The notes below the pieces were generated by a model. The model did not search any database. It was not told the DNA's origin and saw only the letters and a program-made list of their open reading frames with translations. From contig NZ_VMDU01000006.1 of the NCBI RefSeq assembly GCF_008271465.1, positions 62,001 through 126,000 of the forward strand: 64,000 nt of DNA, given 5' to 3'. The translations under genes were made by a program, and so were the position numbers. Below are positions 37,801-46,414 of the stretch, in pieces (position 1 is the stretch's first letter; every line of letters starts with the position of its first letter). Source of the stretch: Tabrizicola flagellatus. Its GTDB lineage: Bacteria > Pseudomonadota > Alphaproteobacteria > Rhodobacterales > Rhodobacteraceae.

Positions 37801-40262
37801 GCGCGAACCAGCTCGCGCTGGACCGGGCGCCCCGAGCCCTCGGCCACCCGCACCGTCACCCGCGCCTCGAGCGGGCGGAAGGGATCGGCGACCTCGGGCA
37901 GGGCGACAGGCAGGGTGGCAGCGCCGGCCTCGTCGGTCTCGGCCCCCTCCAGCGCAGCCATCTGGGCGCTGAAAGGCTGGTCGTGGCGGCCGAAGACATA
38001 GCCGGGAAACTTCTCCAGCCCTTGCGCCGCGCGCAACAGCACCTCGCCCTCGACCGCCAGCCCCGCGCCCGGCGCGCCGAACAGATAGCGCGCCGACAGG
38101 GTCAGGTCGGCGGGCGCGCCGCCGAGGGTCAGCGGCGCATCGCCCATGGCCAGGTCGAAGTCGATGCGTTCGGGCAGGAAGTCCTCGACCAGGAAGGTCT
38201 TCGCGGCAAGCGCCGGGGCTTCGACATCGGCGAAGATCTCCAGCCGCCACACCCCGCGCGGCGCGCTGCCGGCGATCTGCTGGCTGAACACGTAACCGCC
38301 GGCCCAGTCATTCACCACGGTCCGGGCATATTCCACCCCGTCCGGGCGCTTGAGCACCGCCGTCAGCGGCAGGCCCTCGACCGCCTTCTGTTCCGGATCG
38401 CGGGCCAGAGCGGTGACATAGACCGTCTCGCCCGCGCGATAGGCGCCGCGGTCGGTGGTCAGGAACACATCCACCGGCGGCGCGGCCTCGCGCCCCGCCA
38501 CGCCCCGGTCGGACAGGTCGAACTCGGGGTCGGTCAGCGACAGGAAGGCGATGTCCTGTTCGCCGTCCTTCACCACCACCATCGCCGGGGCGCTGCCGCC
38601 CGTGCCGCGGGTCAGCGCCGGGTCGATGCGGGCATAGCCCTCGGTGTCGGTCACCCAGGTCGCCAGGACTGCGTTCGCCCGGTTCAGCAGCTCGACCGTG
38701 ACACCGGCCTTGGCCTTCGCGGTGGACAGGCTGCGGACGAAGACATGCAGCCCGTCAACGCCCGACATGGTGGTCACGCCCAGGTCCGAGACCACGAACC
38801 ACTGCCAGGCCGGAGGGATGTTGTAGGGGTCAACCCCCGGCACCTCGGCCTTGAGCGCATAGATCCCCGCCGGCTGGCCGGCCAGCGCCTCGCCCATCGG
38901 CAGGCGGGTGGTCACGTCGCGGTTGACCTCCTGCGCCACGCTGGCCGAGCCGGTCCAGAGCTTCTCGCCCACTTCGCCCGAGAAATACTCCTCGGAATAG
39001 ACGTCGATCGGGGTGCCGAAGTAGTTGGTCTGGATCGCGCGCAAGAGGTTGCGGTCGGTGACGCGGTAGAGCGTCAGGTCCAGCCTTTCGGTGTTCACCG
39101 TCTGCACCGGCAGCGCCGGCTCGCCGGCCTTGGGCAGCACATAGCCCCGCCCGGGGAACTTCACGCCCGGATTGCGGTCGCGGACGTATTGCGTGATCTC
39201 GACCGACTTCGCCAGGGTCTGGCCATCGGCCGCCGGCAGCCCCTCGCGGAAGGTGATGCTGTAGCGCTTGCCGTGTTCCAGCCCCGCGACGCACAGCTGC
39301 CGCCAGCCGCCGTTCTCCACCACAAGGCCCGGATCCTTCAGTTGCACGAAGGTCGAATAATCCACCCCCGAGGCCACCAGATCCTCGCTGAAGGTCGCGC
39401 AGATGCGCGGGCGTGCCAGATCGGACTGCACCTGCGTCTCGGCAATGCGGAAGCCGTATTTGCCGATCGCCGCATCCAGAAGCGCCGCCGTGTCGGTCCG
39501 GTCCTGCAACGACTGCGCCAGCCGCAGCGCCTGCACCGTGTCGCGCCCGCGGCCGTTGCGCTCCAGCACATCGGCCATGGTCACCAGGATCGTGTGGCGC
39601 AGCGCCGGACTGTCCGCGCGCAGGTAGCCGTTCACCGAGGACAGCATCGCCTGGTAGAAGAAATAGCCCGACTGGTTCGGATCGGCCTTCCCGGCCTCAA
39701 GCTGCCGCCGCGCGAATTCGCCCCAGGTCGCCGCATCGTCGGTCCGGTTCAGCGCCGCCCCGGTGAAGGCCGCCGCCCCCGCCCAGTCGCCCCGCGCCTC
39801 GGCCTCGGCGGCCGCGGCCAGATGCTCCTCGGCGCTCCACGGCCCGGTGGTATGCTGCCGGCCCAGGCCCTGCGCCTGCTCGAAGGCGGGCTGGATGTCC
39901 CAGTCGGGCAGGAAGCCCAGCTCCTTCCGCCGCTCTGCCGCCGCCGCCCGTACCGCCGGATCGGTCTCGACCACCCGCGCCGAAAGGGCCCCGGCGAAGA
40001 ACGCGCCCTCGCCGGGGCTGTTCTTCACGAAACACGACCCGTTGCGCGTGTTGAACACATAGGCCTCGCAGCGCGCATTGGTCAGACAGGCGCGCTCGCA
40101 GGCCTCGACCGTCGTGTCGAAGACCGAGGCAATGTCGCCCCCCGGCAGGTCCTCGTCCTGGGTGACGATGAATCGCCGCTCGGGGACGAGGTCCTGCGCC
40201 AATGCCCCGCCCGCAATGCCCAGAAATGCCGCCGCCACCGCAGCTTTCACAAACCCGCGCAT
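34818..40262 (-). CDS. Bacterial alpha-2-macroglobulin with N-terminal PAN/apple domain
   Basis: Very large (1814-residue) exported protein: signal peptide (about 1-22), a Cys-rich PAN/apple-like domain (about 25-105), then repeated macroglobulin beta domains, a bait region, and the thioester motif GCTEQ with reactive Cys1369 followed by the alpha-helical TED and a C-terminal receptor-like domain. Bacterial A2Ms trap proteases in the periplasm and are thought to work with PBP1C in envelope defence. There is no lipobox Cys, so it looks soluble rather than lipid-anchored. It is first in an operon with pbpC. Confidence 0.93.
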   Translation of the reverse strand: MRGFVKAAVAAAFLGIAGGALAQDLVPERRFIVTQDEDLPGGDIASVFDTTVEACERACLTNARCEAYVFNTRNGSCFVKNSPGEGAFFAGALSARVVETDPAVRAAAAERRKELGFLPDWDIQPAFEQAQGLGRQHTTGPWSAEEHLAAAAEAEARGDWAGAAAFTGAALNRTDDAATWGEFARRQLEAGKADPNQSGYFFYQAMLSSVNGYLRADSPALRHTILVTMADVLERNGRGRDTVQALRLAQSLQDRTDTAALLDAAIGKYGFRIAETQVQSDLARPRICATFSEDLVASGVDYSTFVQLKDPGLVVENGGWRQLCVAGLEHGKRYSITFREGLPAADGQTLAKSVEITQYVRDRNPGVKFPGRGYVLPKAGEPALPVQTVNTERLDLTLYRVTDRNLLRAIQTNYFGTPIDVYSEEYFSGEVGEKLWTGSASVAQEVNRDVTTRLPMGEALAGQPAGIYALKAEVPGVDPYNIPPAWQWFVVSDLGVTTMSGVDGLHVFVRSLSTAKAKAGVTVELLNRANAVLATWVTDTEGYARIDPALTRGTGGSAPAMVVVKDGEQDIAFLSLTDPEFDLSDRGVAGREAAPPVDVFLTTDRGAYRAGETVYVTALARDPEQKAVEGLPLTAVLKRPDGVEYARTVVNDWAGGYVFSQQIAGSAPRGVWRLEIFADVEAPALAAKTFLVEDFLPERIDFDLAMGDAPLTLGGAPADLTLSARYLFGAPGAGLAVEGEVLLRAAQGLEKFPGYVFGRHDQPFSAQMAALEGAETDEAGAATLPVALPEVADPFRPLEARVTVRVAEGSGRPVQRELVRALAPSEPMIGIKPLFDGVAPEGGQARFQLIAVGAGETAVDLPLRWKVNRVQYDYQWYQNFGEWSWEPVVTRELVAEGEARPGAQPAEIAADVTWGSYEIVVERADGGKAASSMEFYAGWYAPADASATPDTLELSLDKPAYRPGETATLRVVPRAAGTALVTVLSNRLVAMQAVEVKEGENLLQLPVTDDWGTGVYVTASVLRPMDVAAGRNPARALGLTHAKIDPGARALSAKVEVAAEAAPRGPLDVAVKVEGVTAGETAHVTIAAVDVGILNLTGFKAPDPQDHYFGQRRLGVGIRDLYGRLIDGLNGATGEVRSGGDAGAQARLQAPPPTEELVAYFTGPVEVGADGYARATFDLPSFNGTVKVMAVAWSKTGVGQASADVLVRDPVVLTASLPRFLSPGDTSRLLLEVVHATGPAGRMSLDVTANGLTLGAVPSGFDLGEKAKAVFEVPVTAGDVGVQSIDISLTTPDGKVLKKTLTIPVQVNDPEVARISRVELASGQSFTFDGNVFAGLVPGSGKAVMAVGPIARLNAPGLLAALDRYPYGCTEQITSKALPLLYFDQVARVMDLKGAENIQTRIDEAVVEILANQSSSGGFGLWGPEQGDFWLDAYVTDFLSRARAQGYTVPDLAFRNALANLRNQVNYAPDFSAEANGGGEALAYALMVLAREGAAAVGDLRYYADVKGDDFATPLAQAQLAAALASYGDQSRADAMFRKALAKLDAQGPEQGQVWRVDYGTRYRDTAALLTLAVEAGSNAVDREALTDRLAAQGTNLSTQEATWALLATNALIDRPGAEGITIDGQPAEGPLVRVLEAGAATPVVVRNKGPDTSVTVTTYGVPAEPEPAGGNGYAITRTYYTMDGQEVSPGSVAAGTRLVVVLEVTPFAYGEARLMVSDPLPAGLEIDNPNLMSAGSTSELGWLDAVQDVAHAEFRQDRFLAAIDWRSDAPFKLAYVVRAISPGRFHHPAASVEDMYRPDFRARSATGTLTVTP

Positions 40263-40444
40263 CGAAATGCCTCCCTGACCGATCGGCCCGACTGTCGCAT
40301 GCCGCCCCCGCCCGAGGCAAGCACGCGCAAGGCCGCTTTGCCGTTAAGCCTTGGTTCATCCTGATCGGCGAGGCTAGTCGCGAATACCCGACGTGGGCGC
40401 CCGCCCGCGCCGGGACGGGACCCGAATTCGCCGGCTGGGGCAGC

Positions 40445-42979
40445 ATGGATCTAACCGAACGACTGGTCAGGGAACGGCGCGCGCGATTGGCGGCCGAACG
40501 CCTGCTCGACCAGAAAAGCCGCGAGTTGCACGCGGCCAACGAAAAGCTGGCGATCCACGCCCGCGCGCTGTCCGACCAGATCGTCGAACAGCGCCAGGCG
40601 GTGAAGTCCGCCCGCTCCGAGGCCGAGCTCCTGAAGCACCAGAACACCCGCTTCGTCGAGGATCTGGACCGCGCCCATACCGCGGCCGTCATGGCCGAAC
40701 GCCGGCTGTGGGACGCGATCAACACCATCCGCGACGGCTTTGCCGTGTTCGACGCCGACATGCGGCTCGTTCTTGCGAACGAAGCCTGCCTGGCCTGGTT
40801 CGCCGGTCATCCGGTGGCCCCCGGCATCTCCTATGCCGAACTGGCCGCCGTCTTTGCCCGCACCATGCTCGACCTCGGCGAGGAAAGCCCCGAGGCCGTC
40901 GCCGAGCGCATCTGCGCGCGCCTGGAAGACGATCGGATCGAACCGATCACGCTCAAGCTGCGGACCGGCAACTGGATAAAGCTCCAGGAACGCCGGGCCA
41001 ACGACGGCGGGCTCGTCTCGCTGATCATCGACATCACCGAACAGATGCGCATCTGGGCCGCCATCGACGTGCTGCCCGATGCCTTCGTCCTTTTCGACAG
41101 GGAGGAACGGCTCTTGGCCTGCAATCAGCGTTACCGCGAAATGTTCCCCGACAGTGCCCCCGTCATGCAGCCGGGCGTCACCTTCGAGGAGCTTCTGCGC
41201 CACGGGCTGCGAAACGCCCATGTCCCCGATGCCGTGGGCCGCGAGGAGGAATGGCTCGCCGACCGGCTGGCGCATTTCCGCGCCGCCGACACCATCGCGG
41301 AGAACACGCTCGCCAACGGACGGGTGATCCTGGAATCCGACCATGTCACCCCCGACGGGGGCCGCGTCGGCCTGCGGACCGACATCACCGCGATTCGCGA
41401 ACAGCAGGCGCAGCTCGAGACCGCCCGCGCCGCGGCCGAGGCCGCGAACCGCGCCAAGTCCGCCTTCCTCGCCAACATGAGCCACGAGATCCGCACACCG
41501 ATGAATGGCGTCGTCGGCATGGCTGAACTTCTCTGCGACACCGCCCTGACCGAGGAACAGCGCCTCTTCGCCGAGACGATCCGGTCGTCGGGCGAGGCGC
41601 TTCTGGTCATCATCAACGACATCCTCGACTATTCCAAGATGGAGGCGGAGCGCCTGACGCTGCGCCCCGAACCCTTCGACCTCGAACGCACGATCCACGA
41701 GGTGACGATGCTCCTGCAGCCCCGCGCACGGGAAAAGGGCATCGACCTGATGATCGACTTCGACATGTTCCTGCCCACCCGCTTCGTCGGCGATCCCGGC
41801 CGTCTGCGGCAGGTGCTGACCAACCTGATCGGCAATGCCGTCAAGTTCACCGAGAAAGGCCATGTCCTGACCCGCGTCGTCGGCATCGAGGCCGAGGACG
41901 GGACCCAGACCCTGCATGTCACGGTGGAAGACACCGGCATCGGCATCGCGCCCGACCACCTCGACCACATCTTCGGCGAGTTCAACCAGGTCGAGGACGA
42001 ACGGAACCGCAAGTTCGAGGGCACCGGGCTTGGCCTCGCCATCACCCGGCGGCTGATCGAACACATGGGCGGCGCGGTCTGGGTGGACAGCGAACTGGGC
42101 CGCGGCTCCTCCTTCGGCTTCCGCGTCACCCTGCCGGTGGCCGAGGATGCGGGGCCGGTCCAGGTGCCGGTCGCGGTGCGCCGGGTGATCGCGGTGGACG
42201 ACCAGTTCATCAACCGCACCATCCTCGAACGCCAGCTTGCCCCCTGCGGGATCGAGGTCGCGCTCTGCCGCTCGGCCGCCGAGGTGCTGGAAAGGCTTGC
42301 CGCCGATCCGGATTACGACGTGGTCCTGACCGACCATGCCATGCCGGAGATGGACGGCGTGCAGCTGCTGGAGGCGATCCGCGCCGCGGGCCATACGATG
42401 CCGGTGCTCCTCCTGTCGTCGAACCCGGCGGGTCTCGGCAGCCTCGCCCATGACTTTGCGGCGATCCTGCAGAAGCCGATCCTGCGGTCGGACCTCTACC
42501 GGCACCTGCAGGCGCTGACCGCCCCCGCCGTCGTGGCCGCGGACCCGCCGCCCCCACCCGCCCCGGCCGACCTGCGCCAGATGCGGGTCCTCGCGGCCGA
42601 GGACAACCGGACGAACCAGCTCGTCTTCCAGAAGATGGTGCGCGACATGGACATCGACCTGCGCTTCGCCGACAACGGCCGCATCGCGGTGGAAATGTTC
42701 CAGGACTTCCAGCCCGACCTCGTCTTCATGGACATCTCGATGCCCGAGATGGACGGCAAGGAAGCCGCCCGAACCATCCGCGCGACCGGCTCCCGCGTGC
42801 CGATCGTTGCGCTGACCGCCCATGCCATGGAAGGCGATGCCGACGGGATCCTGGCCGCCGGAATCGACCGCTACCTGACCAAACCCCTGCGCAAGGCCGC
42901 CATCGAGGCCACGCTCACGGAATACTGCCCGCCCGAGGCCCGGCCTCCGGTCGCGAGCGTGGTGGAAAGCGCCGCCTGA
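40445..42979 (+). CDS. Cytoplasmic hybrid sensor histidine kinase with two receiver domains
   Basis: The 844-residue protein has no membrane segment. Order: N-terminal coiled coil (about 1-85), a PAS domain (about 88-195), a second PAS_7-type domain (about 200-315), HisKA with His347 in FLANMSHEIRTPMN and an HATPase domain (NAVKFTEKG, DTGIGIAP, GTGLGL). Two receivers follow, with Asp630 (LTDHAMPEMDG) and Asp763 (FMDISMPEMDG). It would sense an internal signal and relay phosphate to an unlinked Hpt/response partner; none is adjacent. ATG 40445 gives the natural coiled-coil start. Confidence 0.93.
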   Translation: MDLTERLVRERRARLAAERLLDQKSRELHAANEKLAIHARALSDQIVEQRQAVKSARSEAELLKHQNTRFVEDLDRAHTAAVMAERRLWDAINTIRDGFAVFDADMRLVLANEACLAWFAGHPVAPGISYAELAAVFARTMLDLGEESPEAVAERICARLEDDRIEPITLKLRTGNWIKLQERRANDGGLVSLIIDITEQMRIWAAIDVLPDAFVLFDREERLLACNQRYREMFPDSAPVMQPGVTFEELLRHGLRNAHVPDAVGREEEWLADRLAHFRAADTIAENTLANGRVILESDHVTPDGGRVGLRTDITAIREQQAQLETARAAAEAANRAKSAFLANMSHEIRTPMNGVVGMAELLCDTALTEEQRLFAETIRSSGEALLVIINDILDYSKMEAERLTLRPEPFDLERTIHEVTMLLQPRAREKGIDLMIDFDMFLPTRFVGDPGRLRQVLTNLIGNAVKFTEKGHVLTRVVGIEAEDGTQTLHVTVEDTGIGIAPDHLDHIFGEFNQVEDERNRKFEGTGLGLAITRRLIEHMGGAVWVDSELGRGSSFGFRVTLPVAEDAGPVQVPVAVRRVIAVDDQFINRTILERQLAPCGIEVALCRSAAEVLERLAADPDYDVVLTDHAMPEMDGVQLLEAIRAAGHTMPVLLLSSNPAGLGSLAHDFAAILQKPILRSDLYRHLQALTAPAVVAADPPPPPAPADLRQMRVLAAEDNRTNQLVFQKMVRDMDIDLRFADNGRIAVEMFQDFQPDLVFMDISMPEMDGKEAARTIRATGSRVPIVALTAHAMEGDADGILAAGIDRYLTKPLRKAAIEATLTEYCPPEARPPVASVVESAA

Positions 42980-43039
42980 CTGCCGCACGGTTGCGCCCGG
43001 CGCGCCCGGACCGCCACGGAGATCTGCCCGCCCCCCGGA

Positions 43040-43092
43040 TTTGCCCTTTGGCAAATACTCTCGGGGGGTGCGGGGGGCGAAGCGCCCCCGTG
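43040..43092. repeat. G-rich palindromic repeat, copy C
   Basis: TTTGCCCTTTGGCAAATACTCTC is followed by GGGGGG, TGC and the hairpin GGGGGGCG-AAG-CGCCCCC. The gap 42980-43267 between convergent genes otherwise holds only an AT-rich patch and a short palindrome at 43248. Confidence 0.7.
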
Positions 43093-43247
43093 GCCGAGCC
43101 GGTTGGCCGCAGGCCAGAGGCGAGAGAAAAGGCTTGCGCGCCAGCGCTCGATGCGGTCGGCCGGCCCCGGGACCAGTCGCCGAGCACATCTTGCCAAATC
43201 CCTAACGGAAAATGACAAACTTCTGATTTTCTTATGAAATCCGGAAA

Positions 43248-43262
43248 TGTCCACCGTGGACA
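43248..43262. promoter_or_regulatory. Perfect 15-bp palindrome beside an AT-rich patch
   Basis: TGTCCAC-C-GTGGACA lies 6 bases past the recQ stop. Just before it on the + strand, 43195-43245 is strikingly AT-rich, with ATGACA and TATGAA words. It resembles an operator, but no gene starts here except antisense to recQ. Confidence 0.35.
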
Positions 43263-43267
43263 GGCCG

Positions 43268-45313
43268 TCAGCCGTCCCGCAGGACCTCCAGGAAGGCCGC
43301 GCCGAAACGCTCGATCTTCGCGTCACCCATCCCCTGGATCCGGGCCAGTTCGGCCAGGGTCGAAGGCCGCCGCTCCACGATGGCCCGCAGGGTGGCATGG
43401 GTGCAGTTCAGATACTTTCCCGTCCCGTCCTCGCCCCGGGCCAGGGCCAGCTGCACCTCCGCCAGCCGGTCGAAGAGCGCCCCTTCCGGCCGCCCCGCCA
43501 GCCGCATCCGCGCCGGATGCAGCCCCTCCGCCGCACCGGTGATGACCTCCAGGAACGCGGCGCCATAGCTTTCCAGCTTTTTCGCCCCGACACCGGTGAT
43601 CCCAGCCATCTGGTCCAGCGTGGCGGGCTTCCGCTCCGCCATCTCGATCAGCGTCCTGTCCGGGAAGACGACATAGGCCGGCACGTTCTGCGCCTCGGCC
43701 AGCACCCGCCGCCGGGCCTTGAGCGCGGCAAGCAGGACCGCATCCTCTTCCGCCACCTGCGCCCGCACCACCGGCTCCCGCTCCCCCGCCGCCGCCACCG
43801 TGTCGCGGCGCAGCGTCACCGTCGCCTCGCCGCGCAGCACCGGCCGCGCGGCCTCGGTCATCCGCAGCGCGCCGTGGCGGTCGGGATCGGGCCGCACGAG
43901 GTCGCGCCCCATCATCTGGCGGAACACCGCCCCCCAGGCCGGTTTCGACAGGTCGCGGCCCACCGCGAAGGTCGGCAACTGATCGTGCCCCCTTTCGCGC
44001 ACCTTCGCGGTTGCTGTTCCGGTCAGGATGTCGATCAGATGCCCCGTCCCGAACCACTCCCCCGTCCGCAGGATCGCCGACAGCGCCTTGCGCACCGCCT
44101 CGGTCGCGTCGAACAGCTGCGCCGGCCGATCGCAGAGATCGCAGTTCCCGCAGGGCTCGGCCGTCTCGCCGAAATAGCCCAGCAGCACCTGCCGCCGGCA
44201 GCCCAGCGCCTCGGCGAGGCCCAGGAGAGCGTTCAGCCGCGCATGGTCCGCCGCCTTCCGGTCCGGCGGCGCCGCGCCTTCGTCGATCTGGGTCCGGCGC
44301 AGACGGATGTCGTCGGGACCGTAGAGCGTCAGCGTCTCGGCCGGACTGCCGTCGCGGCCCGCGCGGCCGATCTCCTGGTAATAGGCCTCGATCGACTTCG
44401 GCAGGTCGGCATGGGCCACCCAGCGGATGTCGGGCTTGTCGATCCCCATGCCGAAGGCCACCGTCGCCACCACGATCAGCCCGTCCTCGCGCTGGAACCG
44501 GGTCTCGACCAGACGCCGCTCATCCGCCTCCATCCCGCCGTGATAGGCCACGGCCGGATGCCCCGCCTCGCGCAGCGCCTGGGCCAGCGTCTCGGTCTTG
44601 GCGCGGGTCGCGCAATAGACGATGCCCGACTGCCCGCGCCGCGCGGCGGCAAAGCGCAGGATCTGCGCGCGCGGGCCATCCTTGACCGCGAAGGCCAGAT
44701 GAATGTTCGGCCGGTCGAAACCGCGCAGGAAGGTGACCGGCGCCTCGCCGTCGAAGAGCCGCGCCACGATCTCCGCCCGCGTCTCCTCGTCCGCCGTGGC
44801 GGTGAAGGCGGCAAGCGGCACGCGCAGGGACCGGCGCAACTCGCCGATCCGGAGGTAGTCGGGGCGGAAGTCATGCCCCCACTGGCTGACGCAATGCGCC
44901 TCGTCCACCGCGATCAGGCCGCACCGCGCCCGCCGCAGAAGCGCCGCCGTGCCGGCAGAGGCCAACCGTTCGGGCGCCATGTAGAGAAGCTTCAGCCGGC
45001 CATCGTCGATGGCCCGGAACACCTCTTCGGTTTCGTCATCGGTATTACCCGAGGTCAGCGCCCCCGCCTCGACCCCCGCTGCCCGCAGCGCCCGCACCTG
45101 ATCCCGCATCAGCGCGATCAGCGGCGAGATGACGACCGTCACCCCTTCGCGACAGAGCGCGGGCAACTGATAGCACAGCGACTTGCCCCCGCCCGTGGGC
45201 ATGATGGCCAGCGTATTCCGGCCCTGCAGGACGGACTGCACGATCTCGGCCTGGCCCGGCCGGAACCCGGGAAATCCGAAGACGGAATGAAGAAGCCGGG
45301 CCGCGTGGTCCAA
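43268..45313 (-). CDS. recQ: ATP-dependent DNA helicase RecQ
   Basis: The 681-residue 3'-5' helicase has Walker A MPTGGGKSLCYQ, the DEAH box AVDEAHCVSQWGHDFRPDY, a RecQ zinc-binding region (CRRQ...PCGNCDLC) and two C-terminal HRDC-like domains (about 520-590 and 605-680). It acts in recombination repair. yggT lies 14 bases upstream on the same strand, so the two may be co-transcribed. Confidence 0.96.
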   Translation of the reverse strand: MDHAARLLHSVFGFPGFRPGQAEIVQSVLQGRNTLAIMPTGGGKSLCYQLPALCREGVTVVISPLIALMRDQVRALRAAGVEAGALTSGNTDDETEEVFRAIDDGRLKLLYMAPERLASAGTAALLRRARCGLIAVDEAHCVSQWGHDFRPDYLRIGELRRSLRVPLAAFTATADEETRAEIVARLFDGEAPVTFLRGFDRPNIHLAFAVKDGPRAQILRFAAARRGQSGIVYCATRAKTETLAQALREAGHPAVAYHGGMEADERRLVETRFQREDGLIVVATVAFGMGIDKPDIRWVAHADLPKSIEAYYQEIGRAGRDGSPAETLTLYGPDDIRLRRTQIDEGAAPPDRKAADHARLNALLGLAEALGCRRQVLLGYFGETAEPCGNCDLCDRPAQLFDATEAVRKALSAILRTGEWFGTGHLIDILTGTATAKVRERGHDQLPTFAVGRDLSKPAWGAVFRQMMGRDLVRPDPDRHGALRMTEAARPVLRGEATVTLRRDTVAAAGEREPVVRAQVAEEDAVLLAALKARRRVLAEAQNVPAYVVFPDRTLIEMAERKPATLDQMAGITGVGAKKLESYGAAFLEVITGAAEGLHPARMRLAGRPEGALFDRLAEVQLALARGEDGTGKYLNCTHATLRAIVERRPSTLAELARIQGMGDAKIERFGAAFLEVLRDG

Positions 45314-45327
45314 GGGTCAGGTCGGTG

Positions 45328-45615
45328 TCAGAGAAAGACCGCCACATTGTTGCGCAGGATGATCTCCAGCGCGTAAATCCCGATCAGCACCACCAGCGGC
45401 GACAGGTCGATCCCCCCCATGGCCGGCAAGAGCCGGCGGATGGGGCCGTAGAGCGGTTCGAGCAGGCGATTCAACCCGTGCCAGACCTGCGCCACCAGCG
45501 GCTGGCGGATGTTCAGCACCTGGAAATTGATCAGCCAACTCATCACGAAATGCGCCAGGATCAGGAACTTGGCGATGCCGAGGATCAACATCAGGATTTC
45601 ATAAAGCGAGGTCAT
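45328..45615 (-). CDS. YggT-family membrane protein
   Basis: A 95-residue inner-membrane protein with two hydrophobic helices (about 8-30 and 68-92) separated by the family loop containing LLEPLYGPIRRLLPAMGGIDLSP, quoted here only to mark the PxRRxxPxxGGxDxSP signature. YggT proteins are linked to osmotic stress and membrane or division processes without a settled role. I chose ATG 45615; upstream in-frame codons have no family match. Confidence 0.9.
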   Translation of the reverse strand: MTSLYEILMLILGIAKFLILAHFVMSWLINFQVLNIRQPLVAQVWHGLNRLLEPLYGPIRRLLPAMGGIDLSPLVVLIGIYALEIILRNNVAVFL

Positions 45616-45741
45616 CGGGCACTCCGTCCGGTCTGCGCCAGAGGTAGCCGCCGGGGCGGCGAAGGGCAATGCCTTCCGCAGCGTTCCGCTTGACGCAGGC
45701 GCGCGGCCGGGCAAGTCAGGGCGCCCAACCGGAGTGTGCCG

Positions 45742-46293
45742 ATGTATCCCTTCCTGCGCATGTTCAAGGAACTGGCCCGCGCCCGCCGCATGCCGGCGCT
45801 TGGGCTGTTCGACACCCATGTCAGCCATCACCTCTGCTGGCCCTGGGATCTGGACCCGTGGTTCGAGTTGAACAACGGCCGCACGCTGACGCTCTACGAC
45901 CTGGGCCGCCTGCCGCTGGGTGCACGAACCGGCCTGCACCGGGTCCTGAAGGCGAAGGGCTGGGGGATGACGGTGGCCGGCTCTTCGGTGCGCTACCGGC
46001 GGAGGGTGACGATGTTCTCGCGGCTTACGACCTACAGCCGCTGCCTCGGCTGGGACGACCGCTTCCTCTACACCGAACAGTCGATGTGGCAGGGCGACGA
46101 CTGCGCCTCGCAGGTGCTGATCCGCTCGGCCGTGGTGGGCAGAACGAACGGCACGCGGACCGGGATCGTGCCTCCGGCAGAGCTGGCCGTGGCGCTGGGG
46201 GCCGCGCCGGACAGCCCGCCCCTGCCCGCCTGGGTCGAAGCCTGGATCGCCGCCGAAGCCACCCGTCCCTGGCCGCCCGAACGGCTGGGCTAG
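45742..46293 (+). CDS. Acyl-CoA thioesterase-like (hotdog fold) protein
   Basis: A 183-residue protein resembling the 4HBT/THEM6-like group: an early histidine-rich DTHVSHHLCWPWDLDP, then ELNNGRTLTLYDLGR, and the beta-strand pattern of a hotdog domain. It may hydrolyse acyl-CoA thioesters; the substrate is unknown. I chose ATG 45742, 7 bases after CGGAG, rather than the GTG 6 bases upstream. Confidence 0.72.
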   Translation: MYPFLRMFKELARARRMPALGLFDTHVSHHLCWPWDLDPWFELNNGRTLTLYDLGRLPLGARTGLHRVLKAKGWGMTVAGSSVRYRRRVTMFSRLTTYSRCLGWDDRFLYTEQSMWQGDDCASQVLIRSAVVGRTNGTRTGIVPPAELAVALGAAPDSPPLPAWVEAWIAAEATRPWPPERLG

Positions 46294-46414
46294 GCTCCTC
46301 GCTTGCCTGCGGCGCGCTCCTCGCCGCGATGAGCAAGCGGCAGCGCCGCGAAGAGCCTTCGCTTGCGCCGCGACCCGTTTCCGGGTTCACTTCCGAAAAA
46401 GGCAGGGGGCAGGC
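46294..46414. other. Self-complementary GC stretch before the UMF1 gene
   Basis: Repeated GCTCCTCGC / GCGGCGC and GCGCCGC / GCAAGC words allow a long imperfect hairpin over about 46290-46375 after the thioesterase stop. The final 40 bases hold an ordinary leader for the next gene. Confidence 0.4.

Noticed and set aside
34665-40364. Very long open frame on the + strand opposite the alpha-2-macroglobulin gene
   Set aside because: It is Arg/Gly/His-rich with no domains, mirrors the GC-rich third-position bias of the true gene, and has no ribosome site.
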